From Siphonodentalium dalli (Eukaryota > Mollusca > Scaphopoda > Gadilida > Siphonodentaliidae), in contig CP136062.1 of assembly GCA_032622095.1 (NCBI GenBank), positions 19,037,739-19,101,738 of the forward strand: a DNA stretch of 64,000 nt. The letters run 5' to 3'. The position numbers were made by a program, and so were the translations under genes. The notes under the pieces are model-generated. The model ran no database searches, was not told the DNA's origin, and saw only the letters and a list, made by a program, of their open reading frames with translations. Positions within the stretch are counted from its first letter, which is position 1; each line of letters opens with the position of its first letter. Below are positions 12,319 to 27,657 of this stretch, piece after piece.

Positions 12319-13425
12319 GTACTCAGCATGATCCTTCATTTGCTTCAGTGAACGTGAACAAATTCTCATTTATCATCGAAATTATCATGCATCGTTCGGA
12401 ATGGAAAGATTACATGTCTCTCAATTCAGACCAAAGTTGAAAATCGGTCCCTTATTTCGGTCCCTCGATTTTTGCCCATGTCGGTGTTAGTATCCGTGAT
12501 AACGCCAGCTTAATTCTAGTTTTGCTCTTCGGCGTACAATTAGTAATTTAACTCGACGTTTTCGCAGATAATCCCGAGAGAGACGTTTCTAATTTATCAT
12601 AAACTTGTATCTCGATCCCTTTAGCCTTTGCTAATAAAACCAACCCGTGCATACCTCGGCTAACCCATAATGCGATGTTCTTATCTACGCCCGAACCACA
12701 TCGGCTATGGGGACATCCTTAAAATGCAGCCCTTTCATTATTATTGTTTTTTTGCCAATATAATATTTATATATGCAATACAAAAATATATTTACCAGAT
12801 AACAGTTTGGAAATCACTAAAACTCCTGGAAAAGTTATACCGAGAGTAATACTGTGTCGTGTAAACGTGATTTATGTCAGCTGGTATATTGTAAACTCAG
12901 CCTATTGGATACAATAATAACACGCCTTCCCGCACAACAATGCTTCTGAAAATCTATTCTTCAATTAAATTAGTTGATACGTTCAAATACGGTATCTAAA
13001 GAGTGTGCTACAAGCAAAACACTGAACGCAGTGGCCAATTGTGGATAGTGATTCACGGTGACCCACTCAACCGAAATATTGTGTGGCGAGGATTAGAGAG
13101 CGCGATATGGTGTGATCAACATGGTGGTATCAGTGTTATCTAAACCTCACTACATACGACCATGAGTCACCCCGACACATCATGAATCACGGGTAATCAA
13201 CACGAACCTGTTATATATGTGCGACGCGAATCTCATTACATTCGCGTTGTAGAACATGAATGCAGGACGTTGGCTGATCTAAATTATGTCACATGATGTC
13301 GCGTGTTCCACACAAAATGTCAGACCAATTTGCATCCATACTCAATGGAACGCAAGCAAATCAACTTCCATTTCTTAAGTATACCTATGTCTACAATTTC
13401 AGCCAATACGCCAATGATTTGATAG
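12319..13425. other. Unique-looking non-coding stretch
   Basis: No gene, tandem repeat or inverted-repeat element recognised, apart from a short imperfect stem at about 13220-13252 (GACGCGAAT with ATTCGCGTTG). Confidence 0.4.
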
Positions 13426-14010
13426 CAAACAATATGTAATCGGGGTTCACGATTGGATGGCTAGTGGCATCTAATCGCGAGCACGGGTGGCACGTGATGT
13501 TCGATTGAATATCAGAATGTAGGCTATCATATAATCCCATATCCCATAATATGTCAAATATAGCGAATTATCGACATATGAAATACAACGAAAAAGCGAT
13601 ATAGGAAAATACAGCGAATTAGCGGAATAAAAAATGCAGCGAAATGGCAAAATAGAGCGAAATAGGAAATTATTTTTATTAACTAAATAACGGAGATATT
13701 TGAAGAAGTGTTTTTTTTTACGAAATAACGGAAATATTTGAAGAAGTGTTTTAAAGAGCGTAACCCGAACCTCCGCCAAGCCCACCCACCCACCCTATAG
13801 AAGAATTTTACTTATATTTAACCAGAGTTTATATATTGTGGTGTTGTAATTTCTCATACAAATCGCCGTTATTTCGTAAAGGTACATTCTTTATAGAGTT
13901 ATAACCCTTCAGATTAAATATTATAGTCAATCGAAACCACGCGTGCCTCTCGTGGTCGCGATTGTATGCCAATAGCCATCTCATCGTGAACCCCGATTTG
14001 TTATATTTTG
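13426..14010. mobile_element. 585-bp element with ~70-bp terminal inverted repeats
   Basis: The left arm AATCGGGGTTCACGATTGGA (TGGCTAGTGGCAT, AATCGCGAGCACGGGTGGCAC) pairs with the right arm (GTGCCTCTCGTGGTCGCGATT, ATGCCAATAGCCATC, TCGTGAACCCCGATT). The interior at 13560-13780 is a degenerate series of short motifs (ATAGCGAAT, GAAATATTTGAAGAAGTGTT twice). No ORF of interest is present. Confidence 0.65.
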
Positions 14011-14172
14011 GTAGTCAAGCGTGTGCGTATTAGGTGACAATTTCCACACATTGTCATTTTCGCGTTCATTAAAAGTTGACAAGACAAAGACACTTATCAA
14101 TATTTAGTTAATACTATTGTAAAATAAATTGAATTTGCGTAAAATATTCTTAAAGTTGTTGGTGTTATGTGG

Positions 14173-14920
14173 CGATTCTCAGTGGTTCGCGATGATTCGC
14201 TGTGAGACCGCCCACGATTTTTAGTGGTTCGCGGTGATTGTCAGTGGTTCACGGTGATTCTCAGTGGTTCACGGCGATTCTCAGTGGTTCGCGGCGATTC
14301 TCAGTGGTTCACTGCGATTCTCAGTGGTTCACGGCGATTCTTAGTGGTTCGCGGCGGTTCTCAGTGGTTCGCGGCGATTCTCAGTGGTTCACGGCGATTC
14401 TCAGTGGTTCGCGATGATTCTCAGTGGTTCACGGCCATTCTCAGTGGTTCACGACGATTCTCAGTGGTTCACGGCCATTCTCAGTGGTTCACGGCCATTC
14501 TCAGTGGTTCACGGCGATTCTCAGTGGTTCACGGTGATTCTCAGTGGTTCACGGCGATTCTCAGTGGTTCTCGGTGATTATCAGTGGTTCGCTGTGATTC
14601 TCAGTAGTTCGCGGCGATTCTCAGTGATTCACGGAGATTATCAGTGGTTCGCTGTGATTCTCAGTGGTTCACGGCGATTCTCAGTGGTTCTCGGTGTTTA
14701 TCAGTGGTTCTCGGTGATTCTCAGTGGTTCACGGCGATTCTCAGTGGTTCTCGGTGATTATCAGTGGTTCTCGGTGATTCTCAGTGGTTCACGGCGATTC
14801 TCAGTGATTCGCGGCGATTCTCAGTGGTTCGCGATGATTCTCATTGGTTCACGGCGATTCTCAGTGGTTCACGGCGATTCTCTGTGGTTCACGGCGATTC
14901 TCAGTGGTTCGCGATGAATC
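14173..14920. repeat. 20-bp minisatellite, about 37 units
   Basis: The unit is TCAGTGGTTCACGGCGATTC with substitutions at a few fixed positions (ACGG/GCGG/TCGG, GCGATTC/GTGATTA). Multi-unit patterns recur: the TCGGTGATTATCAGTGGTTC pair near 14570, 14690 and 14750. Open frames across it are by-products of the repeat. Confidence 0.95.
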
Positions 14921-16970
<2,050 letters not shown>

Positions 16971-17125
16971 TGAAATGCCAGAGTGTAGGGTGTAGGGTGA
17001 TGCGAGAGTGCATGGTGACATAAGAGTGCTGAGTGACGCGATAATGCAGGGTGACGCGGGGGGGGGGGGGGGGGGGGTACATGGTGACTCGATAATACTG
17101 TGTGACGCGATAGTGCAGGCGGGCA
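16971..17125. repeat. Degenerate GTGACGCGAGAGTGCAG repeats with a 20-base G run
   Basis: Roughly 15-17 bp motifs of the form GTGAYRCGAKARTGCAG recur about eight times, interrupted by an uninterrupted run of 20 G at 17058-17077. Weaker copies start near 16835. Confidence 0.7.
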
Positions 17126-17278
17126 CGACAATCTGAACGGCTGGGCCATGTCCGCTTTCGCATGGAAATAACCTTATATGTCGGACTATTTCAATCACGT
17201 GATTGATCATGTGCAACACCGGGAAATAACTTTTTGGCCCAGAAACTCTAACTAATTATTGTTATTTATTTCATAAAG

Positions 17279-17385
17279 TTGTTTGTTGTTTGGGGATACG
17301 GCACTAACTGAATGTAGTGTGTTGTTGGATGATACGGCACTAAATGAATGTAGTGTGTTGTTGGATGATACGGCAATAACTGTTC
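17279..17385. repeat. ~41-bp repeat, 2.5 units
   Basis: GTTGTTGGATGATACGGCAC followed by TAAMTGAATGTAGTGTG repeats two and a half times. Confidence 0.8.
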
Positions 17386-17529
17386 CCCGTGACATTATAA
17401 CATTGGAATAGAGTTTTATTTAGCACAACCCATCACGATGTTGAAAATATGTATGCCTTGCCTCTGCTGAAAAAGTATACAAGGAACCAGTTTTTGAACA
17501 TTTGCCGCCAAAATATAATAAAGATAATC

Positions 17530-20500
17530 AAATGTCTAACGCCGTTATAACATCCGCCGGGGTACCCCGAGTCACCACACCAAATGTCTAACGCCGGTAT
17601 AACATCCGCCGGGGTACCCCGAGTCACCACACCAAATGTCTAACGCCGGTATAACATCCGCCGGGGTACCCCGAGTCACCACACCAAATGTCTAACGCCG
17701 TTATAACATCCGCCGGGGTACCCCGATTCACCACACCAAATGTCTAAATCCGTTATAACATCCGCCGGGGTATCCCGAGTCACCACACCAAATGTCTAAC
17801 GCCGTTATAACATCCGACGCGGAACCACGAGTCACCACACCAAATGTCTAACGCCGTTATAACATCCGCCGGGGTACCCCGATTCACCACACCAAATGTC
17901 TAACGCCGGTATAACATCCGCCGGGGTACCCCGAGTCACCACACCAAATGTCTAACGCCGGTATAACATCCGCCGGGGTACCCCGAGTCACCACACCAAA
18001 TGTCTAACGCCGTTATAACATCCGCCGGGGTACCCCGAGTCACCACACCAAATGTCTAACACCGTTATAACATCCGCCGGGGTACCCCGAGTCACCACAC
18101 CAAATGTCTAACGCCGTTATAACATCCGCCGGGGTACCCCGAGAACCACATCAAATGTCTAACGCCGGTATAACATCCGCCGGGGTACCCCGAGTCACCA
18201 CACCAAATGTCTAACGCCGGTATAACATCCGCCGGGGTACCCCGAGTCACCACACCAAATGTCTAACGCCGTTATAACATCCGCCGGGGTACCCCGAGTC
18301 ACCACACCAAATGTCCTACACCGTTATAACATCCGCCGGGGTACTCCGAGTCACCACACCAAATGTCTAAAGCCGTTATAACATACTCCGGGGTACCCCG
18401 AGTCACCACACCAAATGTCTAACGCCGTTATAACATCCGCCGGGGTACCCCGATTCACCACACCAAATGTCTAAAGCCGTTATAACATCCGCCGGGGTAC
18501 CCCGAGTCACCACACCAAATGTCTAAAACCGTTATAACACCCGCCGTGGTACCCCGAGTCACCACACCAAATGTCTAACACCGGTATTACATCCGCCGGG
18601 GTACCGCGAGTCACCACACCAAATGTCTAACGCCGGTATAACATCCGCCGGGGTACCCCGAGTCACCACACCAAATGTCTAACGACGGTATAACATCCGC
18701 CGGGGTACCCCGAGTCACCACACCAAATGTCTAACGCCGGTATAACATCCGCCGAGGTACCGCGAGTCACCACACCAAATGTCTAACGCCGTTATAACAT
18801 CCACCGGGGTACCCCGAATCACCACACCAAATGTCTAACGCAGGTATAACATCCGCCGGGGTACCCCGAGTCACCACACCAAATGTCTAACGCAGTTATA
18901 ACATCCGCCGGGGTACCCCGAATCACCACACCAAATGTCTAACGCCGGTATAACATCCGCCGGCGTACCCCGAGTCACCACACCAAATGTTTAACATCGG
19001 TATAACATCCGCCGGGGTACCCCGAGTCACCACACCAAATGTATAACGCCGTTATAACATCCGCCGGGATACCCCGAGTCACCACACCAAATGTCTAACG
19101 CCGGTATAACATCCGCCGGGGTACCGCGAGTCACCACACCAAATGTCTAACGCCGGTATAACATCCGCCGGGGTACCCCGAGTCACCACACCAAATGTCT
19201 AACGCCGGTATAACATCCGCCGGGGTACCCCGAGTCACCACACCAAATGTCTAACGCCGGTATAACATCCGCCGGGGTACCCCGAGTCACCACACCAAAT
19301 GTCTAACGCCGTTATAACATCCGCCGGGGTACCGCGAGTCACCACACCAAATGTCTAACACCGTTATAACATCCGCCGGGGTACCCCGAGTCACCACACC
19401 AAATGTCTAACGCCGGTATAACATTCGCCGGGGTACCCCGAGTCACCACACCAAATGTCTAACGCCGTTATAACATCCGCCGGGGTACCCCGAGTCACCA
19501 CACCAAATGTCTAACGCCGGTATAACATCCGCTGGGGTACCCCGAGTCACCACACCAAATGTCTAACGCCGTTATAACATCCGCCGGGGTACCCCGATTC
19601 ACCACACCAAATGTCTAAAGCCGTTATAACATCCGCCGGGGTACCCCGAGTCACCACACCAAATGTCTAAAACCGTTATAACACCCGCCGTGGTACCCCG
19701 AGTCACCACACCAAATGTCTAACGCCGGTATTACATCCGCCGGGGTACCGCGAGTCACCACACCAAATGTCTAACGCCGGTATAACATCCGCCGGGGTAC
19801 CCCGAGTCACCACACCAAATGTCTAACGACGGTATAACATCCGCCGGGGTACCCCGAGTCACCACACCAAATGTCTAACGCCGGTATAACATCCGCCGAG
19901 GTACCGCGAGTCACCACACCAAATGTCTAACGCCGTTATAACATCCACCGGGGTACCCCGAATCACCACACCAAATGTCTAACGCAGGTATAACATCCGC
20001 CGGGGTACCCCGAGTCACCACACCAAATGTCTAACGCAGTTATAACATCCGCCGGGGTACCCCGAATCACCACACCAAATGTCTAACGCCGGTATAACAT
20101 CCGCCGGGGTACCCCGAGTCACCACACCAAATGTCTAACATCGGTATAACATCCGCCGGGGTACCGCGAGTCACCACACCAAATGTATAACGCCGTTATA
20201 ACATCCGCCGGGGTACCCCGAGTCACCACACCAAATGTCTAACGCCGGTATAACATCCGCCGGGGTACCGCGAGTCACCACACCAAATGTCTAACGCCGG
20301 TATAACATCCGCCGGGGTACCCCGAGTCACCACACCAAATGTCTAACGCCGGTATAACATCCGCCGGGGTACCCCGAGTCACCACACCAAATGTCTAACG
20401 CCGGTATAACATCCGCCGGGGTACCCCGAGTCACCACACCAAATGTCTAACGCCGTTATAACATCCGCCGGGGTACCGCGAGTCACCACACCAAATGTCT

Positions 20501-23347
20501 AACACCGTTATAACATCCGCCGGGGTACCCCGAGTCACCACACCAAATGTCTAACGCCGGTATAACATCCGCCGGGGTACCCCGAGTCACCACACCAAAT
20601 GTCTAACGCCGTTATAACATCCGCCGGGGTACCCCGAGTCACCACACCAAATGTCTAACGCCGGTATAACATCCGCTGGGGTACCCCGAGTCACCACACC
20701 AAATGTCTAACGCCGGTATAACATCCGCCGGGGTACCCCGAGTCACCACACCAAATGTCTAACGCCGGTATAACATCCGCCGGGGTACCCCGAGTCACCA
20801 CACCAAATGTATAACGCCGGTATAACATCCGCCGGGGTACCGCGAGTCACCACACCAAATGTCTAACGCCGGTATAACATCCACCGGGGTACCCCGAGTC
20901 ACAACACCAAATGTCTAACGCCGTTATAACATCCGCCGGGATACCCGAGTCACCACACCAAATGTCTAACACCGGAATAACATCCACCGGGGTACCCCGA
21001 GTCACCACACCAAATGTCTAACGCCGGTATAACATCCGCCGGGGTACCCCGAGTCACCACACCAAATGTCTAACGCCGGTATAACATCCACCGGGGTACC
21101 CCGAGTCACCACACCAAATGTCTAACGCCGGTATAACATCCGCCGGGGTACCCCGAATCACCACACCAAATCTCTAACGCCGGTATAACATCCGCCGGGG
21201 TACCCCGAGTCACCACACCAAATGTCTAACGCCGTTATAACATCCGCCGGGGTACCCCGAATCACCACACCAAATGTGTAACGCCGGTATAACATTCGCC
21301 GGGGTACCCCGAGTCACCACACCAAATGTCTAACGCCGGTATAACATCCGCCGGGGTACCGCGAGTCACCACACCAAATGTCTAACGCCGGTATAACATC
21401 CGCCGGGGTACCCCGAGTCACCACACCAAATGTCTAACGCCGTTATAACATCCGCCGGGGTACCCCGAGTCACCACACCAAATGTCTAACGCCGGTATAA
21501 CATCCGCCGGAGTACCGCGAGTCACCACACCAAATGTCTAACGCCGGTATATCATCCGCCGGGGTACCGCGAGTCACCACACCAAATGTCTAACGCCGGT
21601 ATAACATCCGCGGGGTACCCCGAGTCACCACACCAAATGTCTAAAGCCGTTATAACATCCGCCGGGGTACCGCGAGTCACCACACCAAATGTCTAACGCC
21701 GGTATAACATCCGCGGGGTACCCCGAGTCACCACACCAAATGTCTAACGCCGTTATAACATCCGCCGGGGTACCGCGAGTCACCACACCAAATGTCTAAC
21801 GCCGGTATAACATCCGCCGAGGTACCCCGAGTCACCACACCAAATGTCTAACGCCGTTATAACATCCGCCGGGGTACCCCGAATCACCACACCAAATGTC
21901 TAACGCCGGTATAACATCCGGCGGGGTACCGCGAGTCACCACACCAAATGTCTAACGCCGTTATAACATCCGCCGGGGTACCCCGAGTCACCACACCAAA
22001 TGTCTAACGCCGGTATAACATCCGCCGGGGTACCCCGAGTCACCACATCAAATGTCTAACGCCGGTATAACATCCGCCGGGGTATCCCGAGTTACCACAC
22101 CAAATGTCTAACGCCGTTATAACATCCGCCGGGGTACCCCGAGTCACCACACCAAATGTCTAACACCGTTATAACATCCGCCGGGGTACCGCGAGTCACC
22201 ACACCAAATGTCTAAAGCCGTTATAACATCCGCCGGGGTACCCCGAATCACCACACCAAATGTCTAAAGCCGTTATAACATCCACCGGGGTATCCCGAGT
22301 CACCACACCAACTGTCTAAAGCCGTTATAACATCCGCCGGGGTACCCCGAGTCACCACACCAAATGTCTAACGCCGGTATAACATCCACCGGGGTACCCC
22401 GAGTCACCACACCAAATGTCTAACGCCGGTATAACATCCACCGGGGTACCCCGAGTCACCACACCAAATGTCTAACGCCGTTATAACATCCGCCGGGGTA
22501 CCGCGAGTCACCACACCAAATGTCTAACGCCGGTATAACATCCGCCGGGGTACCCCGAGTCACCACACCAAATGTCTAACGCCGGTATAACATCCGCCGG
22601 GGTACCCCGAGTCACCACACCAAATGTCTAACGCCGTTATAACATCCGCCGGGGTACCCCGAATCACCACACCAAATGTCTAACGCCGGTATAACATCCG
22701 GCGGGGTACCGCGAGTCACCACACCAAATGTCTAACGCCGTTATAACATCCGCCGGGGTACCCCGAGTCACCACACCAAATGTCTAACGCCGGTATAACA
22801 TCCGCCGGGGTACCCCGAGTCACCACATAAAATGTCTAACGCCTGTATAACATCCGCCGGGGTACACCGAGTCACCACACCAAATGTCTAACACCGTTAT
22901 AACATCCGCCGGGGTACCGCGAGTCACCACACCAAATGTCTAAAGCCGTTATAACATCCGCCGGGGTACCCCGAGTCACCACACCAAATGTCTAACGCCG
23001 GTATAACATCCGCCGGGGTACCCCGAGTCACCACATCAAATGTCTAACGCCTGTATAACATCCGCCGGGGTACACAGAGTCACCACACCAAATGTCTAAC
23101 ACCGTTATAACATCCGCCGGGGTACCGCGAGTCACCACACCAAATGTCTAAAGCCGTTATAACATCCGCCGGGGTACCCCGAGTCACCACACCAAATGTC
23201 TAAAGCCGTTATAACATCCACCGGGGTATCCCGAGTCACCACACCAACTGTCTAAAGCCGTTATAACATCCGCCGGGGTACCCCGAGTCACCACACCAAA
23301 TGTCTAACGCCGGTATAACATCCACCGGGGTACCCCGAGTCACCACA
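17530..23347. repeat. 52-bp satellite array, about 112 units with nested duplications
   Basis: Each unit reads CCAAATGTCTAACGCCGKTA, TAACATCCGCCGGGGTACCC, CGAGTCACCACA. Most units carry the perfect 12-bp palindrome CGGGGTACCCCG, centred on GGTACC. Diagnostic variants show multi-unit copying. A 22-unit block (1144 bp) at about 18421-19560 is repeated at 19561-20700, judged from CCGCCGTGG, AACGACGG, AACATCGG and GCTGGGG variants each shifted by exactly 1144. Further offsets are 780 bp (15 units; CCGGCGGGG at about 21915 and 22695), 936 bp (18 units; CCAACTGTC) and 208 bp (4 units; GCCTGTATAAC). There is no coding potential: stops occur in the frames. Confidence 0.97.
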
Positions 23348-24339
23348 GGGTCCATTCGATTCTTTATATGTGACTTTCGGTGTACTCGATTGTTGTCATA
23401 GAAGCTGAACGTTGCCGATTACACTTCGGAACACTTCGGTTTCAGTAAACGATGTTAGTCCTAATAAACCGGAATATTATATGCGTAATTTAACATGAAA
23501 GTTATATTATTTATGCACCATTATGGCCATAAGGTGCCACTGATTCCGATATATATAGCATCGTGTATTGATTTGTTAGGTAAAATCGAGTAAATTAGAC
23601 GACAATTTGCGCTACCAGGTCTGGGCTCGTAAATCCTGTTATAAAATTGGTATCGGAACGGTCTCTGACGTAAAATAGCATCTCGCTGTCCCAATATCCT
23701 AGCTAGCAGACTTGGACTAGAAATGCGACAAAATAAAAACGTTGCACGCGTGCAGTTAAACTTAAGCTCCCTCGTACTATCTTACTCTATTATATGAATG
23801 AAACCTCAGATCAAATCCATCTCGTTGTGAATGTCTGAACTATTATGTCTGATCAATTAATATCTAAATTCGGTGGCGGCCAGTGTGCACATCATCGACA
23901 TCCCGCATGTGTATGTTCAGCATGTTGTTCGGCCCTGTATGAATCAGGGGAATGGATTTTTGTGAGTGAGAAATTGATTTAACTAGTTGCTGTAGTTCTG
24001 GGTTTTTCCAGACCAAATTTGGCTGTGGGATAGCCCTGTCGTACACTTGGGGATTTATTTTTAAAAGTAAACACATGACCTATGATTATTCTTGCATTTT
24101 CGTGATCAACTGGTGTCAATCTAGCTGGATAAACACCACTGGGATAGCCTGTAGACTTCAATTCAGTGAATTCGGTCGACACATTAACACTGTCGCCTAT
24201 GGGAAACCATTTAGTTCAGTGATTCCTGTATCGCATGCTGCAATCGATACAATCTGGTTCCTCATTTGATGTCCGGTTCGGCGTTTTGTCGTCCGGTTCG
24301 ATAGCACAAAATATATGGGGCGCTGCCCTTCTATTTGTC
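23348..24339. other. Non-coding stretch after the satellite
   Basis: No gene recognised. 23880-23960 (CAGTGTGCACATCATCGACA) resembles 16500-16580. ACACTGTCGCCTATGGGAAA at about 24188 recurs at about 34700. Confidence 0.4.
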
Positions 24340-25115
24340 ACCTATTTAGTGATATAAAAAATTAATTTTATGATATCACAAAATGAATATTTTATATCAC
24401 AAAATCGAATATATGATATCATTGAATATTTTATTATATCACGATATGATTTTAAGATATCACTAATTCCAATTTGTGATATCATCATTTCATTTTTCTA
24501 TATCACAAAATCGAGTTATGGATATGAAATAATAGTAAGCATTTAGTTATATCAATAATTCGATGTTGTGATATCATAAATTCATTTTGAGATATCATAA
24601 ATTGAATTTGTGATATCACTATTATAAATTAATTTATATAGAAAATGGCATAACTGGACTACTATTCCTTCAACATTTTGTGATATCATTAGATCATTTT
24701 ATGACATTATGAAATCGAATTATTGATATCGCTAAATGCTTACTTATTTAGTGATATCTTATATTCCATTTGAGATATCTTAAAATCATTTTTTTTTATA
24801 TCACTAATTCCCCAACATTTATGATATCACAAAATCGAATTATTGATACCACCAAGTGCTTACTGTTTTGTGATATCAATAAATCGATTTTGTGTTATCA
24901 ACAATTCAGTATATAATATCACAAATTGGAATTAGTGCTATCTTAAAATCATTTTGTGATATCATAACATATTTAATGATATCATATATTCGATTTAGTG
25001 ACATTATATATTCATTTAATGAATAATTGATATCAGTAAATAGGTAATAAATACAATAACGTGAATAAGTGAGTTAGTGATATCATAAAATCTAATATGT
25101 CATATCATAAAATAA
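24340..25115. repeat. Degenerate array centred on GATATC motifs
   Basis: AT-rich DNA in which TGATATCA-type palindromes recur about every 25-35 bp, separated by AAAATCGAAT/ATTCATTTT-like spacers in both orientations. More than twenty GATAT(C) motifs are visible. Spacing is irregular, so this is an old or constantly reshuffled repeat rather than a clean minisatellite. Confidence 0.75.
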
Positions 25116-25741
25116 CTAGTATTTAGAAAACAAGCTATAAAGCAAAGCTTGTGAAGATTCTGGTTCTCTATTGAGGGCTCCGATTCTTTACATCTTAATC
25201 GCAGTGGCCCCGGTTCTCTTTTGATGATCTGAGTGGGTTTTTTATTCACCAAAATAGCCCACATGTAACACCATAATCATGTTCAAACAATCATTGGACT
25301 AAAACAATATATTGTAAGGTTAATATATTACATAACTAATGTTATTTTGTCATAGTCATAACAACTCTTTCTCACAGTGAAGCCATGTGAACAATTATTT
25401 ATCACAGACCATATTGTTGTTTCTTACGGACATTATTTATCTTCATGTGCAAGTAAATTTGACATATTTCTTTCCTAAACGTTCTTTATTGGTTGAGAGG
25501 AATAAGAAGTTTTAGCCAGAGGGATAATATATTTAGCTTACACAGTGAGAAATAGCTATTTTGTCATATTTGGCCTTACAAACTGGGTCAGGAATTGTGA
25601 CTATTATTAGAACTTTGTAACATTTTTGATAGCAATTTTATTTTACGTGCGATAAGTAAATTAGTTATAACTGAATGAGTTTCTCTTGTGTGTTCAGGCA
25701 CAGCGATGCAAATAGGTCTGCCAACGAGTTTAGTAGAATTT
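25116..25741. other. Non-coding stretch
   Basis: AT-rich; no gene or repeat structure recognised. Confidence 0.4.
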
Positions 25742-27470
25742 GTCTTGTTGTTGTTGTTTATATTGATGTTTTGTCAGATTGAACATATTTTATCTTGTTG
25801 TTGTTGTTTATATTGATGTTTTGTCAGATTGAACTTATTTTATTGAAATAATTATATCACAAAGGGATCGGAGCACAAGTGATAGCACTTAGTCATTGCT
25901 CCTCTCCAACCGTAATACACAAACATTGAAGTATATACATTAATATCGTTTTCATTCATGGCAATTAATCATAGACGAAAAAAAATAATTAAAGTAAATG
26001 TCTACAAATAAATATATACATTTAGTGAGCTGTCATAATTGGGAGCTGTCGTTGCGATAGGGTTTGGTATATTTTGTTTTTTAAACAACATAGTATATTT
26101 GTTTAGGTCAAAAGTGTGACACGTATATAAATCAAGTGAAACGATTGCTATCACGGATTAATTTCTGGGTTGCGTGGAATATTAATGTATTTTGCTTGTG
26201 AGTGTATGATGGATCGCCGAAGAGAATCGTTATTACCGATATACTACCAAATTGCCATACATAGAGAGTAGGACAGAATTTCTCGTTGACCACTGTATAG
26301 TTTACATTCAAAAAAGAATTGTTGTGCATTTTCGACCGGGTATCCACAGACACACATAGTGGATTGGGCAATATGCTTAAAGTATTTATCGCCGTTTAAA
26401 TCACTACATCTGCATCGCATTCTACACCGAATAACATTTACACTTCTAGTTCCGTGATTAAAATACTTGGGTGGTGTAGCTATTGGTGGGAAGATATTAT
26501 TTATGAAGTGGTCACATGATTTGGATCGTTTTTCCTTGTCTATCGAGTTCCAGACATTTACACACGAATGGAGGATACGTTGCTTTGTATGAAGGACTGG
26601 ATCTTATCGTAACAAGGTCAGACGAATTTCTGAAAGGATACTTGTTTATTTGGCCTACGTATTTAGGTAACTTCGCAGTAAGATATTGCGGTGCGTGTCC
26701 GTTTACAATTTTGTGGAAAATTGTCATTTTCCTTTTGAGTCTGCGATTGGACTGAGTATCCCAACCGAGCTCTGTTAGTACACATTCATTTGTGACTGAT
26801 CGCGTACACCCGGCAACTATACGAGCGGCATCAAGGTTTATATCTTCCAATTTTGTTTAGTTTGTTAGCTGGTGCATTTGCACATACCGGGTCGGCATAT
26901 TCCAATAGTGGACGTATGTATGATTTGTACATGATCTCTAGCGTTTTCTGTTGAGTACCCATTTCAATTTTCTTATTTTGGAGATTGAGACCAAGATGCT
27001 TATGTGCGTGGGTATATTCTAAGTTAGAGTCACCAAAGTGAAGTTCGGGTTCCGGTTGTGAACTTGATCGTGTGAGCATTAATGTTTTAGTTTTCTGTTA
27101 ATTGAAATCTACTAGCCAAGTCCGTGCCCATTTTGATAACTGATCGAGGTTGTAATTCAGTACTAGTTGTAAATCTTCAACGTTGTCACCTGAGAGCGAT
27201 ATGCATGTATCATCGGCAAATAATCTAGTTAAAGAACAGATTCGATCGGCAATAGCGTTAACGTAGATTAGAAACATCATGGGGCATAGCACATATCCCT
27301 GAGGAAACCCTGCCTCCAACGGATGATAACCAGAGAGGTCACAACCGACTTTGACCCCCTGTAGACGATTCGATAAATAAATCATCATCCATGACAAGAA
27401 TTTTCCTTTTATGTCGTATCCTTCCAGTTTAAGAAGTAAGAATGTTTTGTTATTATTGTTGTTGTTGTTG
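25742..27470 (-). mobile_element. 5'-truncated, decayed non-LTR retrotransposon (RT and C-terminal parts)
   Basis: Read on the minus strand, 27460-27098 encodes the middle of a reverse transcriptase: FPQGYVLCPMMFLIYVNAIA, then the catalytic FADDTCISLSGD motif and WARTWLVDFN. An in-frame TAA at 27098-27100 interrupts it. The frame resumes (QKTKTLMLTRSSSQPEPELH, then IRPLLEYADPVC) to about 26831, shifts by one base near NKLNKI, and continues with EDINLDAARIVAGCTRS ... WDTQSNRRLKRK to 26512. A C-terminal region at 26371-26132 includes LFGDPSYTHKQNTLIFHATQ. The minus-strand 3' end is A-rich, carries AATAAAATAAG, and holds a 50-bp duplicated tail (25742-25842) with (AAC)n. The 5' truncation abuts another (AAC)n tract at 27440-27470. 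It is a dead relic. The clade is not certain; a CR1/L2/Jockey-like group is plausible. Confidence 0.85.
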
Positions 27471-27657
27471 TTATAAGTGAAGAGACTGGGCACCTTTAAA
27501 CGTTTCGTTAAAGTCGGGATTCTTCAATTTATACATACACAAATTATCATCACGATTTTCAATAGCTATTCCTCTTAAATGGCGATGCTATTTATGTTCA
27601 ACTATGATATATGACCGTCTGCTATATATATATTGTGATGACATAAAAGCATGGCCA
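27471..27657. other. Short spacer between retroelement relic and MITE
   Basis: No feature recognised. Confidence 0.3.

Noticed and set aside
17530-23347. CRISPR-like appearance of the 52-bp repeats
   Set aside because: There are no unique spacers: the whole 52 bp is repeated, and the surroundings are eukaryotic. It is a satellite.
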